A stretch of DNA of 64,000 nt from Saccharibacillus sp. O23 (GCF_002205895.1 NZ_NJDE01000010.1:124001-188000); one strand, 5' to 3'; positions 52,319 to 62,156 are shown, counted from the stretch's first letter. The notes: generated by a model from the sequence alone, not told the origin. Program-made: numbers and translations.

Positions 52319-52448
52319 TCGCGGAAAGCTGTTTGATACAACCATTCGATCGTCGAATCTCGCAAGAGCGGTTCATCTCCGTTATCGGATGACAGGAAGC
52401 GGCAGGCGAAGCACGCCCGGCCGCTGACTAGGGGAGACCCGGAAGCGA

Positions 52449-52494
52449 AACCTTCCGTCCCTAGCGATTATGCGCTAGGGACGGAAGGTTTTTT
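52449..52494 (+). terminator. Strong terminator between comEB and comEA
   Basis: A perfect 18-base stem (52449-52466 with 52473-52490, starting AACCTTCCGTCCC) around a six-base loop, then T run. Confidence 0.92.
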
Positions 52495-52530
52495 GTCGTG
52501 ATCGACCACTATAACGGAGGAGGAAACGAA

Positions 52531-53214
52531 ATGAAAAAAGAACTGCTGTGGGCGGCCTGTATCTCGGTCGTACTGGGAACGGGCGTGCTGATGTCGGCGG
52601 GAGGAAGCGAGCCGGAAGGTCTGCCGTGGCAGCCGCTCAACGAAAAGCTGGAGACGGCATTGGCCGTTCAGGAAGGGACGGTCGAGGCGGCTGCGGAGCC
52701 GGCGGAGAAGGGTAATGGGGGAGCGAAGCATGACAAATCTGGAGGAGAAGAAGGTTCGAAGCCGGCGAAGTCGCAGACAGGCGAAGCGAAAGCCGCAGCT
52801 TCGCAAACCGAAAAAGGGGAAACGGCGGCTGCCGAGACCGGACGCAGCGGCGCTTCCGCATCGAGCGAACCGCAAACGGAAGGCGCCGATTCGGATACTA
52901 GCGGCGAGGCGGACGCAACAGCAGAACAAACGCGGCAGGCCGACTCGAGATCCTCCGATTTGCCCGAATCGGCCGCCGCCGCTCCAAAGGCGGCGGAGTC
53001 TTCGCCGGCACCGGTCGAAGACGGCAAGATCCATCTCAATTCGGCGAACGCGGCGCAGCTTATGGAACTGCCGGGAATCGGCGAGAAGAAAGCGCAGGCC
53101 ATTCTGGAGTATCGGGACAAAAACGGTCCGTTCCGCGAGGTGACGGACATCGTCAAGGTCAAAGGCATCGGGCCGAAGATGCTCGAGAAGATGCTGCCGG
53201 ATCTGGCTCTGTAG
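52531..53214 (+). CDS. comEA: Competence protein ComEA, DNA receptor
   Basis: A 227-residue DNA-binding protein for transformation. The N-terminus has a membrane anchor (LLWAACISVVLGTGVLMSAGG), followed by a long ~115-residue Glu/Ala/Ser/Thr-rich flexible linker, and the C-terminal ~60 residues are the helix-hairpin-helix domain (LNSANAAQLMELPGIGEKKAQAILEYR and VTDIVKVKGIGPKMLEKM). It binds incoming DNA outside the membrane and passes it to ComEC. AACGGAGGAGG precedes the ATG. comEC follows nine bases after the stop. Confidence 0.93.
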   Translation: MKKELLWAACISVVLGTGVLMSAGGSEPEGLPWQPLNEKLETALAVQEGTVEAAAEPAEKGNGGAKHDKSGGEEGSKPAKSQTGEAKAAASQTEKGETAAAETGRSGASASSEPQTEGADSDTSGEADATAEQTRQADSRSSDLPESAAAAPKAAESSPAPVEDGKIHLNSANAAQLMELPGIGEKKAQAILEYRDKNGPFREVTDIVKVKGIGPKMLEKMLPDLAL

Positions 53215-53223
53215 GCGGGCGCG

Positions 53224-55935
53224 ATGAGACGAAGACCGCTGGTTGCGTTTACGATCTGTTGGTTGGCCGGAGCGATCGCCGCCGATCTGTATGACTCCGG
53301 GCAGATGCTGCTCGTCTTGTTCGGATTGACGCTGCTTCTGGCGGCGGCTGCCTGCTTCGCCCGTTTGTCGCTGCGGTCGCTGTTGATCTTCGGGGCGGCA
53401 TTATGGTTGGCGGCCGGGTACGGCGCTTGGCGGGATGCGGCCAATGCGACCGTCCTGCCGCATGTCTTGGGAGAGGCTTCGACCGCCGAATCCGAATACA
53501 AAGGGGTTCAGGTAGAAGGCGAAATAGCCGGCCCGGTCAAGATCGACGGGGATCTGGCAATGTTCGAACTTGCGATCGAGCGGGCGGGGATGTCGGCTGA
53601 TGATCAGAAAGGCCGGAACGCTGATGATTCGTTGACCGCGCTGCCGAAAAAAGAGCGAGTAGTCGTTCGGATAAAATTGGCGGCCGAAGAAGAACAGCCG
53701 CTCGCTGCGGCTTGGGGAAGAGGCGATCGGCTGAGCGTGGTCGGCGATCTGGAGCTTCCGTCGGAAGCGCGGAACTTCGGCGCATTCGATTACCGCGATT
53801 ATCTGCGGCAGAAACGGATTCATTGGGTGCTGCGGGCCGCCGGAGCGGCAAGCGCGGAAGTGTCGGAGCCTGCGAGCGGCGGCCTGCGCCTGCTGCGGCG
53901 CAGCGACGATCTGCGCGCGAATCTCGCGGACAAGCTGGCGGAACTGTATCCCGGCATCGGCGCGGGTTATATGCAAGGACTGCTGCTCGGTTTGCAGGAC
54001 GGGCTGGACCCGGATACCTATACGAATTTCGCCCGTCTCGGCATGACGCACGTGCTGGCGATCTCCGGCATGCACGTCGGATTGTACGTGGGCGCGGTAC
54101 TGCTTCTGCTGCGCCGGTTCGGCGTAACCAAAGAATCGTCGCTGGTCGCGGCGCTCTGCTTCGTGCCTCCTTACGTGCTGCTGACCGGCGCGTCGCCTTC
54201 GGCGGTTCGCGCGGGCATCATGAGCATGATCGGTCTATATGCGGCGAGGCGCGGCTGGCTCAAAGACGGTCTGCATATCTTATGTCTGGCCGCGCTGCTG
54301 ATGCTGCTGTGGGACCCGTATTATTTGAACGCGATCAGCTTTCAATTATCGTTCGCGGTGACGGCGGGCATCATTCTGCTGACCCGGCCCATGCAGAAGA
54401 TTCTGCGTTTTCTGCCGAAAGCGGTCGGCGGAGCCGCGGCGATCTCGCTGGTCGCGGATCTGGTTTCTTTCCCGCTCAGCATTTATTATTTCAACCAATA
54501 TTCGCTGCTGGGCTTGGCGGCGAATCTGCTGCTCGTGCCGCTGATCAGCTTCGTGTCGATTCCGCTCGGCACGGTCTCGCTGATCTTGAGCGGTTTCTGG
54601 ATGCAAGGCGCGCATTGGGCCGCTTATCCCGTGCGGCTGATCAACGCCGCGGTGTTCTGGTGCGCGGACGGCGGAAGCTCCGTCCGCTGGTCGCGCACGA
54701 TCTGGGCGTCGCCGTCGCCCGTCTGGATCGGATTGTATCTGGCCGCCCTATGCGGCGGCATCTTCGCGGCCGCGCGGCTGGCGCGGCCGACCGGGCCGGG
54801 CGAAGCCGGCCCCGCGAGCGGCGACACGGTGCCGCTCGATGCGCGCGGGAATGCGCGCGCGGGCGGGCCGGGAAGTGCGGCCCGCCTCGGCGGGAAGGCC
54901 GCGGGCACGGCGGCCTTCCTGCCCGAAAGCGGCGGCCGCTTCGAAAGCCGCCGCAGCTTCAAGCGGCCGCTGCGGATCGCCGCGGCCGTGCTGGTTCTGG
55001 TCGGCCTGCTGACCGCCGCTTATCTGCCCCGCCCTCGTTCGGCGGGGCTGGTGCAGATGCTGGACGTCGGCCAAGGGGACGCCGTCTTGATCACGACGCC
55101 GGAAGGCCGGCATCTGCTCGTCGACGGCGGAGGCACCGTGACGTTCGAACGACCCGGACAGGAATGGCGAAAACGGCTCGATCCGTACGAAGTCGGACAA
55201 GACGTCGTGGTGCCGCTGCTCAAGAAGCGCGGCGTGCATCGGTTGGACGCGGTCATCTTGACCCACGGAGACCGCGACCATTACGGCGGGCTCGAAGCGG
55301 TGTTCGACGAGATTCCCGTCGAACGGCTGATCATGAACGGCACGCGCAGCGGCGGCGAAGATCTGGATCGTCTGCTCGAATCGGCGCTGCGCGGCGGCAC
55401 GAACGTGTACGCGCCGCAGGACGGGGACGAATGGAGTCCCGACGGCCGGACGACTCTGGAGTTCTGGAACCCGTCCGGCGTGTTCGCGGGCAGCCTGCCG
55501 GAACTCGAAGAACAAAACGAATATTCGGTCGTGTTCCGGATGAACATGAACGGACATTCGTTTCTGTTTACGGGAGATGCCGGAGAAAGCGCGGAACGGG
55601 AAATTCTCGATCGTCTGGAGCAGCGGGCCGGTACCGCCCCCGTCGAAGTGCTCAAAGTCGGACATCACGGCAGCAAACATTCGACTTCCGAAGAATGGGT
55701 ACGCCGCTTGAAACCGAAGTTGTCCCTGATTTCCGTCGGCGAACATAATACGTACGGCCATCCGAACGAAGGCGTGATCGACAGATTGGAGCAAGCGGGT
55801 TCGATCGTGCTGCGCACGGATCTCGCCGGAGAGATTCAGCTCGAAGCGCCGCCCGGCGAACCGCTGCGCGTGCGGACCCGTTTGGAGCAAGCGCCGACTG
55901 AAGGGACCTCGCAGGCGGCTGCGCCGGAATCTTGA
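53224..55935 (+). CDS. comEC: Competence DNA-uptake channel ComEC/Rec2
   Basis: A 903-residue membrane protein that carries single-stranded DNA into the cell. N-terminal membrane and OB-like region (DUF4131, residues ~20-200), the competence membrane domain (GLLLGLQDGLDPDTYTNFARLGMTHVLAISGMHVGLYV) with about seven helices, and a C-terminal metallo-beta-lactamase-like domain (QMLDVGQGDAVLI, THGDRDHYGG, LKVGHHGSKHSTS). Longer than B. subtilis ComEC (776), partly because of a ~60-residue Gly/Ala/Pro-rich insertion at ~515-580 between the two parts. A terminator follows at 56066. Confidence 0.94.
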   Translation: MRRRPLVAFTICWLAGAIAADLYDSGQMLLVLFGLTLLLAAAACFARLSLRSLLIFGAALWLAAGYGAWRDAANATVLPHVLGEASTAESEYKGVQVEGEIAGPVKIDGDLAMFELAIERAGMSADDQKGRNADDSLTALPKKERVVVRIKLAAEEEQPLAAAWGRGDRLSVVGDLELPSEARNFGAFDYRDYLRQKRIHWVLRAAGAASAEVSEPASGGLRLLRRSDDLRANLADKLAELYPGIGAGYMQGLLLGLQDGLDPDTYTNFARLGMTHVLAISGMHVGLYVGAVLLLLRRFGVTKESSLVAALCFVPPYVLLTGASPSAVRAGIMSMIGLYAARRGWLKDGLHILCLAALLMLLWDPYYLNAISFQLSFAVTAGIILLTRPMQKILRFLPKAVGGAAAISLVADLVSFPLSIYYFNQYSLLGLAANLLLVPLISFVSIPLGTVSLILSGFWMQGAHWAAYPVRLINAAVFWCADGGSSVRWSRTIWASPSPVWIGLYLAALCGGIFAAARLARPTGPGEAGPASGDTVPLDARGNARAGGPGSAARLGGKAAGTAAFLPESGGRFESRRSFKRPLRIAAAVLVLVGLLTAAYLPRPRSAGLVQMLDVGQGDAVLITTPEGRHLLVDGGGTVTFERPGQEWRKRLDPYEVGQDVVVPLLKKRGVHRLDAVILTHGDRDHYGGLEAVFDEIPVERLIMNGTRSGGEDLDRLLESALRGGTNVYAPQDGDEWSPDGRTTLEFWNPSGVFAGSLPELEEQNEYSVVFRMNMNGHSFLFTGDAGESAEREILDRLEQRAGTAPVEVLKVGHHGSKHSTSEEWVRRLKPKLSLISVGEHNTYGHPNEGVIDRLEQAGSIVLRTDLAGEIQLEAPPGEPLRVRTRLEQAPTEGTSQAAAPES

Positions 55936-56367
55936 CCGGCTTCGGCGTTTTCGAACACGGAATTCGCCGTTTCGTGCGCGCGGAAATTCGCGGCAGGACC
56001 GGAACCGGCTGCCGATAGTCCGGCGGCCGCCCTATGCAAAACGCTACGGAATAGCCGAAAGAAGCAGCTCTTTTCGTTCCCGAAGGCGGGAGAAAAGAGC
56101 TTTTTTCGTTTTATAATCAGTAAGGAAGGAACGCGGAGAGCCGGCGCCGAAGTCTGCAAGCAGGCCGCAGATGACGGACAAAACCGTTTCTGGTAGACTG
56201 GTTGGAGATATGCCTCCGCGGAAGGACGCCGCGCTCCGCCGGGGCTTTACCGTCAAGAGAATGTTTTCAACCTAATTTGAAACAACTTTTTTTGAAAAAA
56301 CAGAAAAAGAACGCAACCTTTCGGAGCGAACGCTCGTCTGAAGGGGTGCAAGAGAGGGGGACCCTTA
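55936..56367 (+). other. Gap between comEC and the sigma factor gene
   Basis: 432 bases without a recognisable gene. It holds the comEC terminator (56066-56106) and then the control region of the sigma factor gene. A TGAAAC at 56278-56283 recalls an ECF -35 box, but I find no good CGTA-type -10 at the right distance. Confidence 0.5.
56066..56106 (+). terminator. Terminator after comEC
   Basis: GCTCTTTTC (56067-56075) pairs with GAAAAGAGC (56092-56100), inner CCCG/CGGG extension, then six T. Confidence 0.87.
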
Positions 56368-56913
56368 GTGGTCGAGCAGGAACTCATCAGAGCCGCTCAA
56401 ACGGGCGATCGCGACGCTCTCATCACCCTATTGCGCGAGATTGAACCGGCCGTCTACAAGACGGCTTATTATACGCTGAACAACGAACAGGACGCGATGG
56501 ACGCGGCGCAGGAAGCCCTGATCCGCATTTATACCAAGATCGGTTCTTACGAAGAGAAAGCGCAGTTCAAGACTTGGGTGCAGCGAATCGTAACCAACAT
56601 TTGCATCGACAAATTCAGACGCGCCAAACCGACGGTGTCGATCGAAGAACACGAGATGGTGTTCGAAGACCATGCCAGCGTCGAAGGCGAAGTCATGCGG
56701 GCCTATACCCGCGAAGACATCGACCGGGCGATCAATCTGCTGCCGGAGCATCATCGGACGGTCGTGATCCTCCGATACGTGCAGGATATGTCGTACAACG
56801 AGATTGCCGATTCTTTGGAGCTGCCGCTCAATACCGTCAAATCGTATTTGTTCCGGGCAAGAGGGCAGCTTCAACAGCTGCTGCGAGAATATCAGAAAGG
56901 AGGTGCGCTGTAG
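56368..56913 (+). CDS. ECF-type sigma-70 family sigma factor
   Basis: A 181-residue ECF sigma factor. Region 2 shows AYYTLNNEQDAMDAAQEALIRIYTKIGSYEEKAQFKTWVQRIVTNICIDKFRR, and region 4 the helix-turn-helix YVQDMSYNEIADSLELPLNTVKSYLFRAR. Relatives are the SigW group. It starts with GTG preceded by AGAGGGGGA. Its stop is immediately followed by the start of the anti-sigma gene, so the two are co-expressed. Target promoters are unknown. Confidence 0.93.
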   Translation: MVEQELIRAAQTGDRDALITLLREIEPAVYKTAYYTLNNEQDAMDAAQEALIRIYTKIGSYEEKAQFKTWVQRIVTNICIDKFRRAKPTVSIEEHEMVFEDHASVEGEVMRAYTREDIDRAINLLPEHHRTVVILRYVQDMSYNEIADSLELPLNTVKSYLFRARGQLQQLLREYQKGGAL

Positions 56914-58278
56914 ATGAAACGCGAAGAAGCGTTAGAGTATATGAACCGTTACCTGGATCATGACCTGAACGAAGAAGAGACGGAGACGCTGTTTCGCCAT
57001 CTCGGCGAGTCTCCGGACGCAAGAGCGGATTTCGAGTTCCTTCAAGGGTTATCCGATAAACTTGAATCGCTGCCGGACGTCAAACCCCCGGTAAGCTTGG
57101 TCGACGCGATCCTGCCTCGTCTGGACGAGCTGGATCGTCTCGCGCCTTTGGAACGGGAAGAACCCGAGCAGCCGGTCGTCATGCTGCCGGGCAAACAGCA
57201 GATGCCTCCGCGCCGCAAAGCGGCCGCCTTCTGGCGCTCCACTATGGGAAGAGCCGTAGGCGGAACGGCGATCGCGGCCGCGGTATTGGGTATCTTCGTC
57301 GCCACGTACAAACCGCAGGAGATGCCGAATGCGGAAGTGACTTCGACGACGGCCGTTTCGAACGCGACGGACGATACGCTGGTATCGGGCGGAGCGGCCC
57401 AGAAGACGGCGCCGGATCTGACCGATCCGAGTACCGAAGTTCAAGAAATGCAGCCGGAGGCGCAGATAGTCCCGGAAGAAGGAGCGACGGAGCGCAAGGC
57501 TGATCCGCCGGCTCAAGAAGACGCGCAAGACCCGCCGGCGGCAGCGCAGGATCAAATGCAAAAGACGATGCCGTCGACCGCTCCGGATTCTTCCGGCAGT
57601 CGGAAGACGGAATCCGGCTCCGACGCGTCGTCGGGCGCCGAACAGGGCGGCGGCGCAGAGCCGGGAACCGGCAAATCGAATAAATCCTCGAACAACGATT
57701 CGCCGTCCAAGGACTCGCCGGCCGCTTCCGATCGACAACAGTCGGATAATGCGAAAAAGTCGCCTCCTGCGGATTCGAAACCGAATACGCAGCCGAACGC
57801 GAACGACAAAAACGGGAGCAACAAAAACACCGCGCCCCAAACGCAATCTCCGACGCCGCCGGCCGATGCGCCGACCGCGACGCAAAAGGCTCAGCCTAAC
57901 GAAGGCATCAGCGCGTTCGGGAACGAAGAGGACGAATCCGCCGATCAAGCCCCGAGTCTTCAAGATTCGGGAACGCCCGAATCGGGCACGGTCGAAGATT
58001 CGGAAGCGGACAGCCGAGTTTACAGCTTGGCGGCCGCTCCTACGGAATGGACGTCGCCCGACAGCGCGTATCTGATCGCGTATTCGCCGGGGACGCTGAC
58101 CCTGCTCAAAGGCGATCGTTCCGAAGAACTGGGAACGCAGAAGATCGACGGCGAAGCGACGAACGGCGTATGGTCGGCAGACGGCAAGACCTTCACGTAC
58201 GATCTGGTGAAGCCGGACGGCACGACCGCTTCGCAGATTTGGAAGATCGAAGAAACGACGCTCAAACAAGGCAAATAA
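56914..58278 (+). CDS. Anti-sigma factor, membrane-anchored, atypical
   Basis: A 454-residue protein. The first ~85 residues (EALEYMNRYLDHDLNEEETETLFRHL) fold like an anti-sigma domain but lack the His-x3-Cys-x2-Cys of the zinc form. A single membrane helix follows (VGGTAIAAAVLGIFVATYK, ~residues 113-131). Next comes a ~220-residue Pro/Ser/Gln/Asp-rich linker outside the cell, then a ~85-residue C-terminal beta-rich part (PTEWTSPDSAYLIAYSPGTLTLLK; NGVWSADGKTFTYDLV) like propeller blades. It should hold the sigma factor at the membrane until a signal releases it. Confidence 0.83.
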   Translation: MKREEALEYMNRYLDHDLNEEETETLFRHLGESPDARADFEFLQGLSDKLESLPDVKPPVSLVDAILPRLDELDRLAPLEREEPEQPVVMLPGKQQMPPRRKAAAFWRSTMGRAVGGTAIAAAVLGIFVATYKPQEMPNAEVTSTTAVSNATDDTLVSGGAAQKTAPDLTDPSTEVQEMQPEAQIVPEEGATERKADPPAQEDAQDPPAAAQDQMQKTMPSTAPDSSGSRKTESGSDASSGAEQGGGAEPGTGKSNKSSNNDSPSKDSPAASDRQQSDNAKKSPPADSKPNTQPNANDKNGSNKNTAPQTQSPTPPADAPTATQKAQPNEGISAFGNEEDESADQAPSLQDSGTPESGTVEDSEADSRVYSLAAAPTEWTSPDSAYLIAYSPGTLTLLKGDRSEELGTQKIDGEATNGVWSADGKTFTYDLVKPDGTTASQIWKIEETTLKQGK

Positions 58279-58290
58279 AGCAAACGAACG

Positions 58291-58355
58291 GCCGACGGCC
58301 GCTTCGGATCTTTCGCGGACAGCGCGGGATTCGAAGCGGATCGTCGGCTTTTTTT
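58291..58355 (+). terminator. Terminator after the anti-sigma gene
   Basis: GCCGACG (58291) pairs with CGTCGGC (58342-58348), inner CCGCTTCG/CGAAGCGG, then seven T. Confidence 0.85.
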
Positions 58356-58530
58356 GCCGGGTTTCGGCGAAAACGCGTATCGGAAAAAGCTCGGTCTGCG
58401 GCCGATGATGCGTTTTCGCGCGCGATCCGGTACAATGGATGCAGCGGAGATCCGTCCTGCGGGGTCGGACTCCATACTCGATACAAGAGCTGCCCCGTGC
58501 TGGACGAGGCGGCGGAAAGAGGTTATAACG

Positions 58531-59550
58531 ATGGATTTGAAAGCGGCGGTCAAGCAAATACGCGCGGGAGAAGTCTCTCCGCTCTATCTGTGTTACGGGA
58601 CCGAAAAATACAGAATCAAGGAATTCGTTTCCATGCTCGAAAACGAACTGATCGAAGAAGATCAACGGGCGTTCGCGGTAGCGCATTACGATCTGGCCGA
58701 GACGCCCGTCGAAGTGGTGGTCGAGGAAGCGGAGACGGCTCCGTTTCTGGTCGAACGCAAATTGGTGATCGTACGGGACAGCAGCTTGTTCACGGCGGGC
58801 AAAGAATCGACGAAAGTCGAGCACCGCGTCGAGAAGCTGCTCGAGTATATCGGCAATCCCGCGGACTACAGCGTATTGGTGTTCGTGGCCTACGCGGAGA
58901 AACTCGACGAACGCAAAAAGGTCGTGAAATCGTTCAAAACGGCCGCGCCGGTGATTCAATTCGCGCCGATGGGAGAAAACGAACTGGCGAATTGGATCAC
59001 GAAGCAATTTCAGAAAAGTTCGGTGTCGATCGGTTCGGACGGCGTGGACATGCTGCTGAAGCGCGCGGGCACGACGCTCGGGACTTTGTCCGCGGAAATC
59101 GAGAAATTATCGCTGTTTGCGGGGCAGGGCGGGGCGGTCGGACCGAGCGATGTGGAGAAGTTGGTCGCGATCAGCACGGAGCAGAGCGTATTCGTGCTCG
59201 TCGAACATATCGCCAATCTCAAGCTTCAGCAGGCGCTCGGCGTATTCTACGATCTGCTCAAGCAGCGCGAAGAACCGATCAAGCTTCTGTCTTTGATCGC
59301 GCGCCAATTCCGCATCATGCTTCAGGTCAAAGAAATGTCGACGCAAAATTATTCGCAGCAGCAGATGGCCGGGCAGCTCGGGCTGCATCCTTATGCGGTC
59401 AAGATCGCCGCGGAGCAGGCCAAACGGTTCGAGATCGCGAAACTGCGGCGCATTCTGGCTTTGGTAGCCAAGCTTGATCACGAGATAAAGACGGGCGCGG
59501 TGGATAAAGTATTCGGTTTGGAGATGTTTTTGCTGAAGTTGGGCGCATAG
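58531..59550 (+). CDS. holA: DNA polymerase III delta subunit
   Basis: A 339-residue clamp-loader subunit that opens the sliding clamp. Family features: SPLYLCYGTEKYRIKEFVSMLENEL at the N-terminus (a degenerate AAA+ region without Walker A), VIVRDSSLFT, LIARQFRIMLQVKEMS and HPYAVKIAAEQAKRFEIAKLRRIL. It follows the comE/sigma region and precedes rpsT as in B. subtilis. The ATG at 58531 has GAAAGAGG upstream. Confidence 0.94.
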   Translation: MDLKAAVKQIRAGEVSPLYLCYGTEKYRIKEFVSMLENELIEEDQRAFAVAHYDLAETPVEVVVEEAETAPFLVERKLVIVRDSSLFTAGKESTKVEHRVEKLLEYIGNPADYSVLVFVAYAEKLDERKKVVKSFKTAAPVIQFAPMGENELANWITKQFQKSSVSIGSDGVDMLLKRAGTTLGTLSAEIEKLSLFAGQGGAVGPSDVEKLVAISTEQSVFVLVEHIANLKLQQALGVFYDLLKQREEPIKLLSLIARQFRIMLQVKEMSTQNYSQQQMAGQLGLHPYAVKIAAEQAKRFEIAKLRRILALVAKLDHEIKTGAVDKVFGLEMFLLKLGA

Positions 59551-59567
59551 CATCGCGGAATCCGGAC

Positions 59568-59603
59568 AAAAAAGCAGGGCGGCCGATCGACGCTCTGCTT
59601 TTT
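59568..59603 (+). terminator. Terminator after holA
   Basis: AAAAAGCAG pairs with CTGCTTTTT with a GGGC/GCTC-like inner stem; T run on the plus strand. Confidence 0.8.
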
Positions 59604-59618
59604 CGGTCCGAACAAACT

Positions 59619-59653
59619 TAAAAACCCCGTATCCGTTAAGGATGCCGGGGTTT
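59619..59653 (-). terminator. Terminator after rpsT
   Basis: On the minus strand AAACCCCG-ATCC pairs with GGAT-CGGGGTTT, then TT-rich sequence. Confidence 0.85.
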
Positions 59654-59696
59654 CATAAGCTTGTTATATCGGGTCATATCGCAAAATGGCGAGTTC

Positions 59697-59972
59697 TTAA
59701 GCTTGTTCAGCTTTCAGAGCGTTCGCTTTTTTAGCGAGACGGGATTTTTTGCGCGCTGCCGCGTTTTTGTGGATCAGACCTTTAGTTACGGCTTTATCCA
59801 GCTTCTGCGAAGCGTTCTTTACTGCAGTTTGTGCAGTTTCCACGTCGTTGCTTTCCAGCGCTGTCGTTGCAGTTTTCACTGCGCTACGAAGTGCGGATTT
59901 TTGCGAAGCGTTAAGCGCACGGCGCTTCTCGTTCGTTTTCACGCGTTTGATGGCGGATTTGATATTAGGCAT
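59697..59972 (-). CDS. rpsT: 30S ribosomal protein bS20
   Basis: A 91-residue basic protein: [31 protein letters not shown] and [18 protein letters not shown] are textbook S20. It binds 16S rRNA early in 30S assembly. The ATG at 59972 has AGGAGG eight bases upstream. It is convergent with holA, the same arrangement as in B. subtilis. Confidence 0.97.
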   Translation of the reverse strand: MPNIKSAIKRVKTNEKRRALNASQKSALRSAVKTATTALESNDVETAQTAVKNASQKLDKAVTKGLIHKNAAARKKSRLAKKANALKAEQA

Positions 59973-60172
59973 TGCATTCACCTCCTGTAAAGCATATACG
60001 AAACATCGAAAGTTTCACAACTTAAAGTATCTTAGCATGACAGCGGGGAAAAAGCAACCTTCAAAAAGAATCTTAGATTTTGTTTTTCGGGAAACGACGG
60101 GATTGCTGGGACTTGGCCCAACTGCTATAATGAATGGATTGATTACGCTTAGAATTGGGGCGGAGGTAAGGA

Positions 60173-61987
60173 ATGACAGACATTGCGGCAAGACAGAAGA
60201 AAATAAGGAACTTTTCCATCATAGCGCATATCGACCACGGCAAATCGACGCTTGCCGACCGGATTCTGGAATATACGGGAGCTCTGACTTCGCGCGAAAT
60301 GCAAGAGCAAGTGCTTGACCAAATGGAACTGGAACGCGAACGCGGCATCACGATCAAACTGCAAGCGGTCCGTCTGACGTACAAAGCCGACGACGGCGAA
60401 GAATACCTGCTCAACTTGATCGACACGCCGGGACACGTCGACTTCACTTACGAAGTCTCGCGTTCTTTGGCGGCCTGCGAAGGCGCGCTGCTCGTCGTGG
60501 ACGCGGCGCAGGGCATCGAAGCGCAGACGCTCGCGAACGTGTACTTGGCGCTCGACAACAATCTGGAGATTCTGCCGGTGATCAACAAGATCGATCTGCC
60601 GAGCGCGGAACCGGAACGGGTCAAGCAGGAAGTGGAAGACGTCATCGGTCTCGACGCGAGCGACGCGGTACTGGCTTCGGCCAAAGCGGGCATCGGCATC
60701 AAAGAAATTCTGGAGCAGGTCGTAGCCAAAGTTCCGGCGCCGACGGGCAATCCGGACGAACCGCTCAAAGCGCTGATCTTCGATTCGCATTACGATCCGT
60801 ACAAAGGCGTTATCGTCTATATCCGCGTGCTTGACGGCAAGATCAAAGCGGGTTCCAAGATCAAGATGATGGCGACGGACAAAACGTTCGAAGTCATCGA
60901 AGTCGGCGCGTTCATGCCGCGCATGACGATGGTCGACGAACTGAACGTCGGCGACGTAGGTTTCGTGGTAGCCGGCATCAAGACGGTCGGCGACACGCGC
61001 GTCGGCGATACGATCACCGACGCGAAGAACCCGACGCTCGAACCGATGCCGGGTTACCGCAAGATCAACCCGATGGTATTCTGCGGTCTGTATCCGATCG
61101 AATCTTCGGATTACAACGATCTGCGCGAAGCGCTCGAGAAACTTCAATTGAACGACGCTTCGCTGACGTTCGAACCGGAAACTTCCAGCGCGCTGGGCTT
61201 CGGATTCCGATGCGGGTTCCTCGGCCTGCTGCATATGGACGTTATTCAAGAGCGGATCGAGCGCGAGTTCGATATCGCCTTGATCACGACCGCGCCGAGC
61301 GTTATCTATAAGGTCGGCCTGACCGACGGTTCCGTGATCCAGATCGACAACCCGTCGAACTATCCGGAAGTCGGACGGATCGACTACGTGGAAGAACCTT
61401 ACGTGAAGGCTTCCGTCATCGTGCCGAACGATTTCGTCGGAACGGTCATGGAACTGTGCCAGAACAAGCGCGGCGAGTTCGTGAACATGGAATATCTGGA
61501 CACGACCCGCGTCACGCTGACGTATCAGATTCCGCTGTCGGAGATCGTTTACGACTTCTTCGACCAGTTGAAATCCGGCACCAAAGGCTACGCGTCGTTC
61601 GACTACGAGATCTCGGGTTACCGCAAGTCCAATCTGGTCAAGATGGACATCCTGCTCAACGGCGAACAAGTCGACGCGCTGTCGTTCATCGTGCACAAAG
61701 AGCGCGCCTACCAGCGCGGCCGCGTGATCTGCGAGAAACTGCGCGAGCTGATTCCTCGCCAGATGTTCGAAGTGCCGATTCAAGCTTCCGTCGGCACGAA
61801 GGTCGTCGCGCGCGAGACGGTCAAAGCGATGCGCAAGAACGTCCTCGCCAAGTGTTACGGCGGCGATATCTCGCGTAAACGGAAACTGCTCGAGAAGCAG
61901 AAAGAAGGCAAGAAGCGCATGAAGCAGGTCGGCAACGTCGAGGTGCCGCAGGAGGCGTTTATGGCGGTGCTGAGGTTGGACGAGTAG
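60173..61987 (+). CDS. lepA: Elongation factor 4 (LepA)
   Basis: A 604-residue ribosomal GTPase. G1 [11 protein letters not shown]2 RGITIKL, G3 DTPGHVDF, G4 NKIDLPSAE are all intact, and the LepA-specific C-terminal domain ([48 protein letters not shown]) is present. It acts on stalled ribosomes. GGGGCGGAGG lies upstream of the ATG. Confidence 0.97.
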   Translation: MTDIAARQKKIRNFSIIAHIDHGKSTLADRILEYTGALTSREMQEQVLDQMELERERGITIKLQAVRLTYKADDGEEYLLNLIDTPGHVDFTYEVSRSLAACEGALLVVDAAQGIEAQTLANVYLALDNNLEILPVINKIDLPSAEPERVKQEVEDVIGLDASDAVLASAKAGIGIKEILEQVVAKVPAPTGNPDEPLKALIFDSHYDPYKGVIVYIRVLDGKIKAGSKIKMMATDKTFEVIEVGAFMPRMTMVDELNVGDVGFVVAGIKTVGDTRVGDTITDAKNPTLEPMPGYRKINPMVFCGLYPIESSDYNDLREALEKLQLNDASLTFEPETSSALGFGFRCGFLGLLHMDVIQERIEREFDIALITTAPSVIYKVGLTDGSVIQIDNPSNYPEVGRIDYVEEPYVKASVIVPNDFVGTVMELCQNKRGEFVNMEYLDTTRVTLTYQIPLSEIVYDFFDQLKSGTKGYASFDYEISGYRKSNLVKMDILLNGEQVDALSFIVHKERAYQRGRVICEKLRELIPRQMFEVPIQASVGTKVVARETVKAMRKNVLAKCYGGDISRKRKLLEKQKEGKKRMKQVGNVEVPQEAFMAVLRLDE

Positions 61988-62034
61988 TCTTCTCGTCCGG
62001 TGCGGCTCGTGTGCGGCGGGGCGTGCCTCGAGCG

Positions 62035-62156
62035 GGGGAAACGCGTTCGGACGTCACCGCCGTTGGAATCGGGGAATTTGATTGGAAGTTTATAGTGGTG
62101 GATTCCCCGATTTCCAAATGCGGCCGCTCCGCTTTCCGCTTCGAACGCGTTTCCCC
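62035..62156. repeat. Large palindromic element between lepA and hemW
   Basis: Outer arms GGGGAAACGCGTTCG (62035-62049) and CGAACGCGTTTCCCC (62142-62156) are perfect complements over 15 bases. An inner pair ATCGGGGAAT (62068-62077) and ATTCCCCGAT (62102-62111) adds ten more, extended by TTGGA/TCCAA with one bulge. The loop holds TTTGATTGGAAGTTTATAG. It resembles a non-coding interspersed repeat or MITE-like element; I see no transposase and no clear target duplication. Confidence 0.7.

Noticed and set aside
49160-52345. 1061-codon open frame on the minus strand opposite leuS and comEB
   Set aside because: It spans a T-box, leuS and comEB, which are certain genes, and shows no domain of its own. 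A codon-bias shadow.
56278-56310. ECF-type autoregulatory promoter before the sigma factor gene
   Set aside because: TGAAAC is present, but no CGTA/CGTC element is found 15-17 bases downstream.
57049-59007. 652-codon minus-strand frame opposite the anti-sigma gene
   Set aside because: Arg-rich, low-complexity mirror of the Pro/Ser linker coding region, crossing a terminator and the start of holA.
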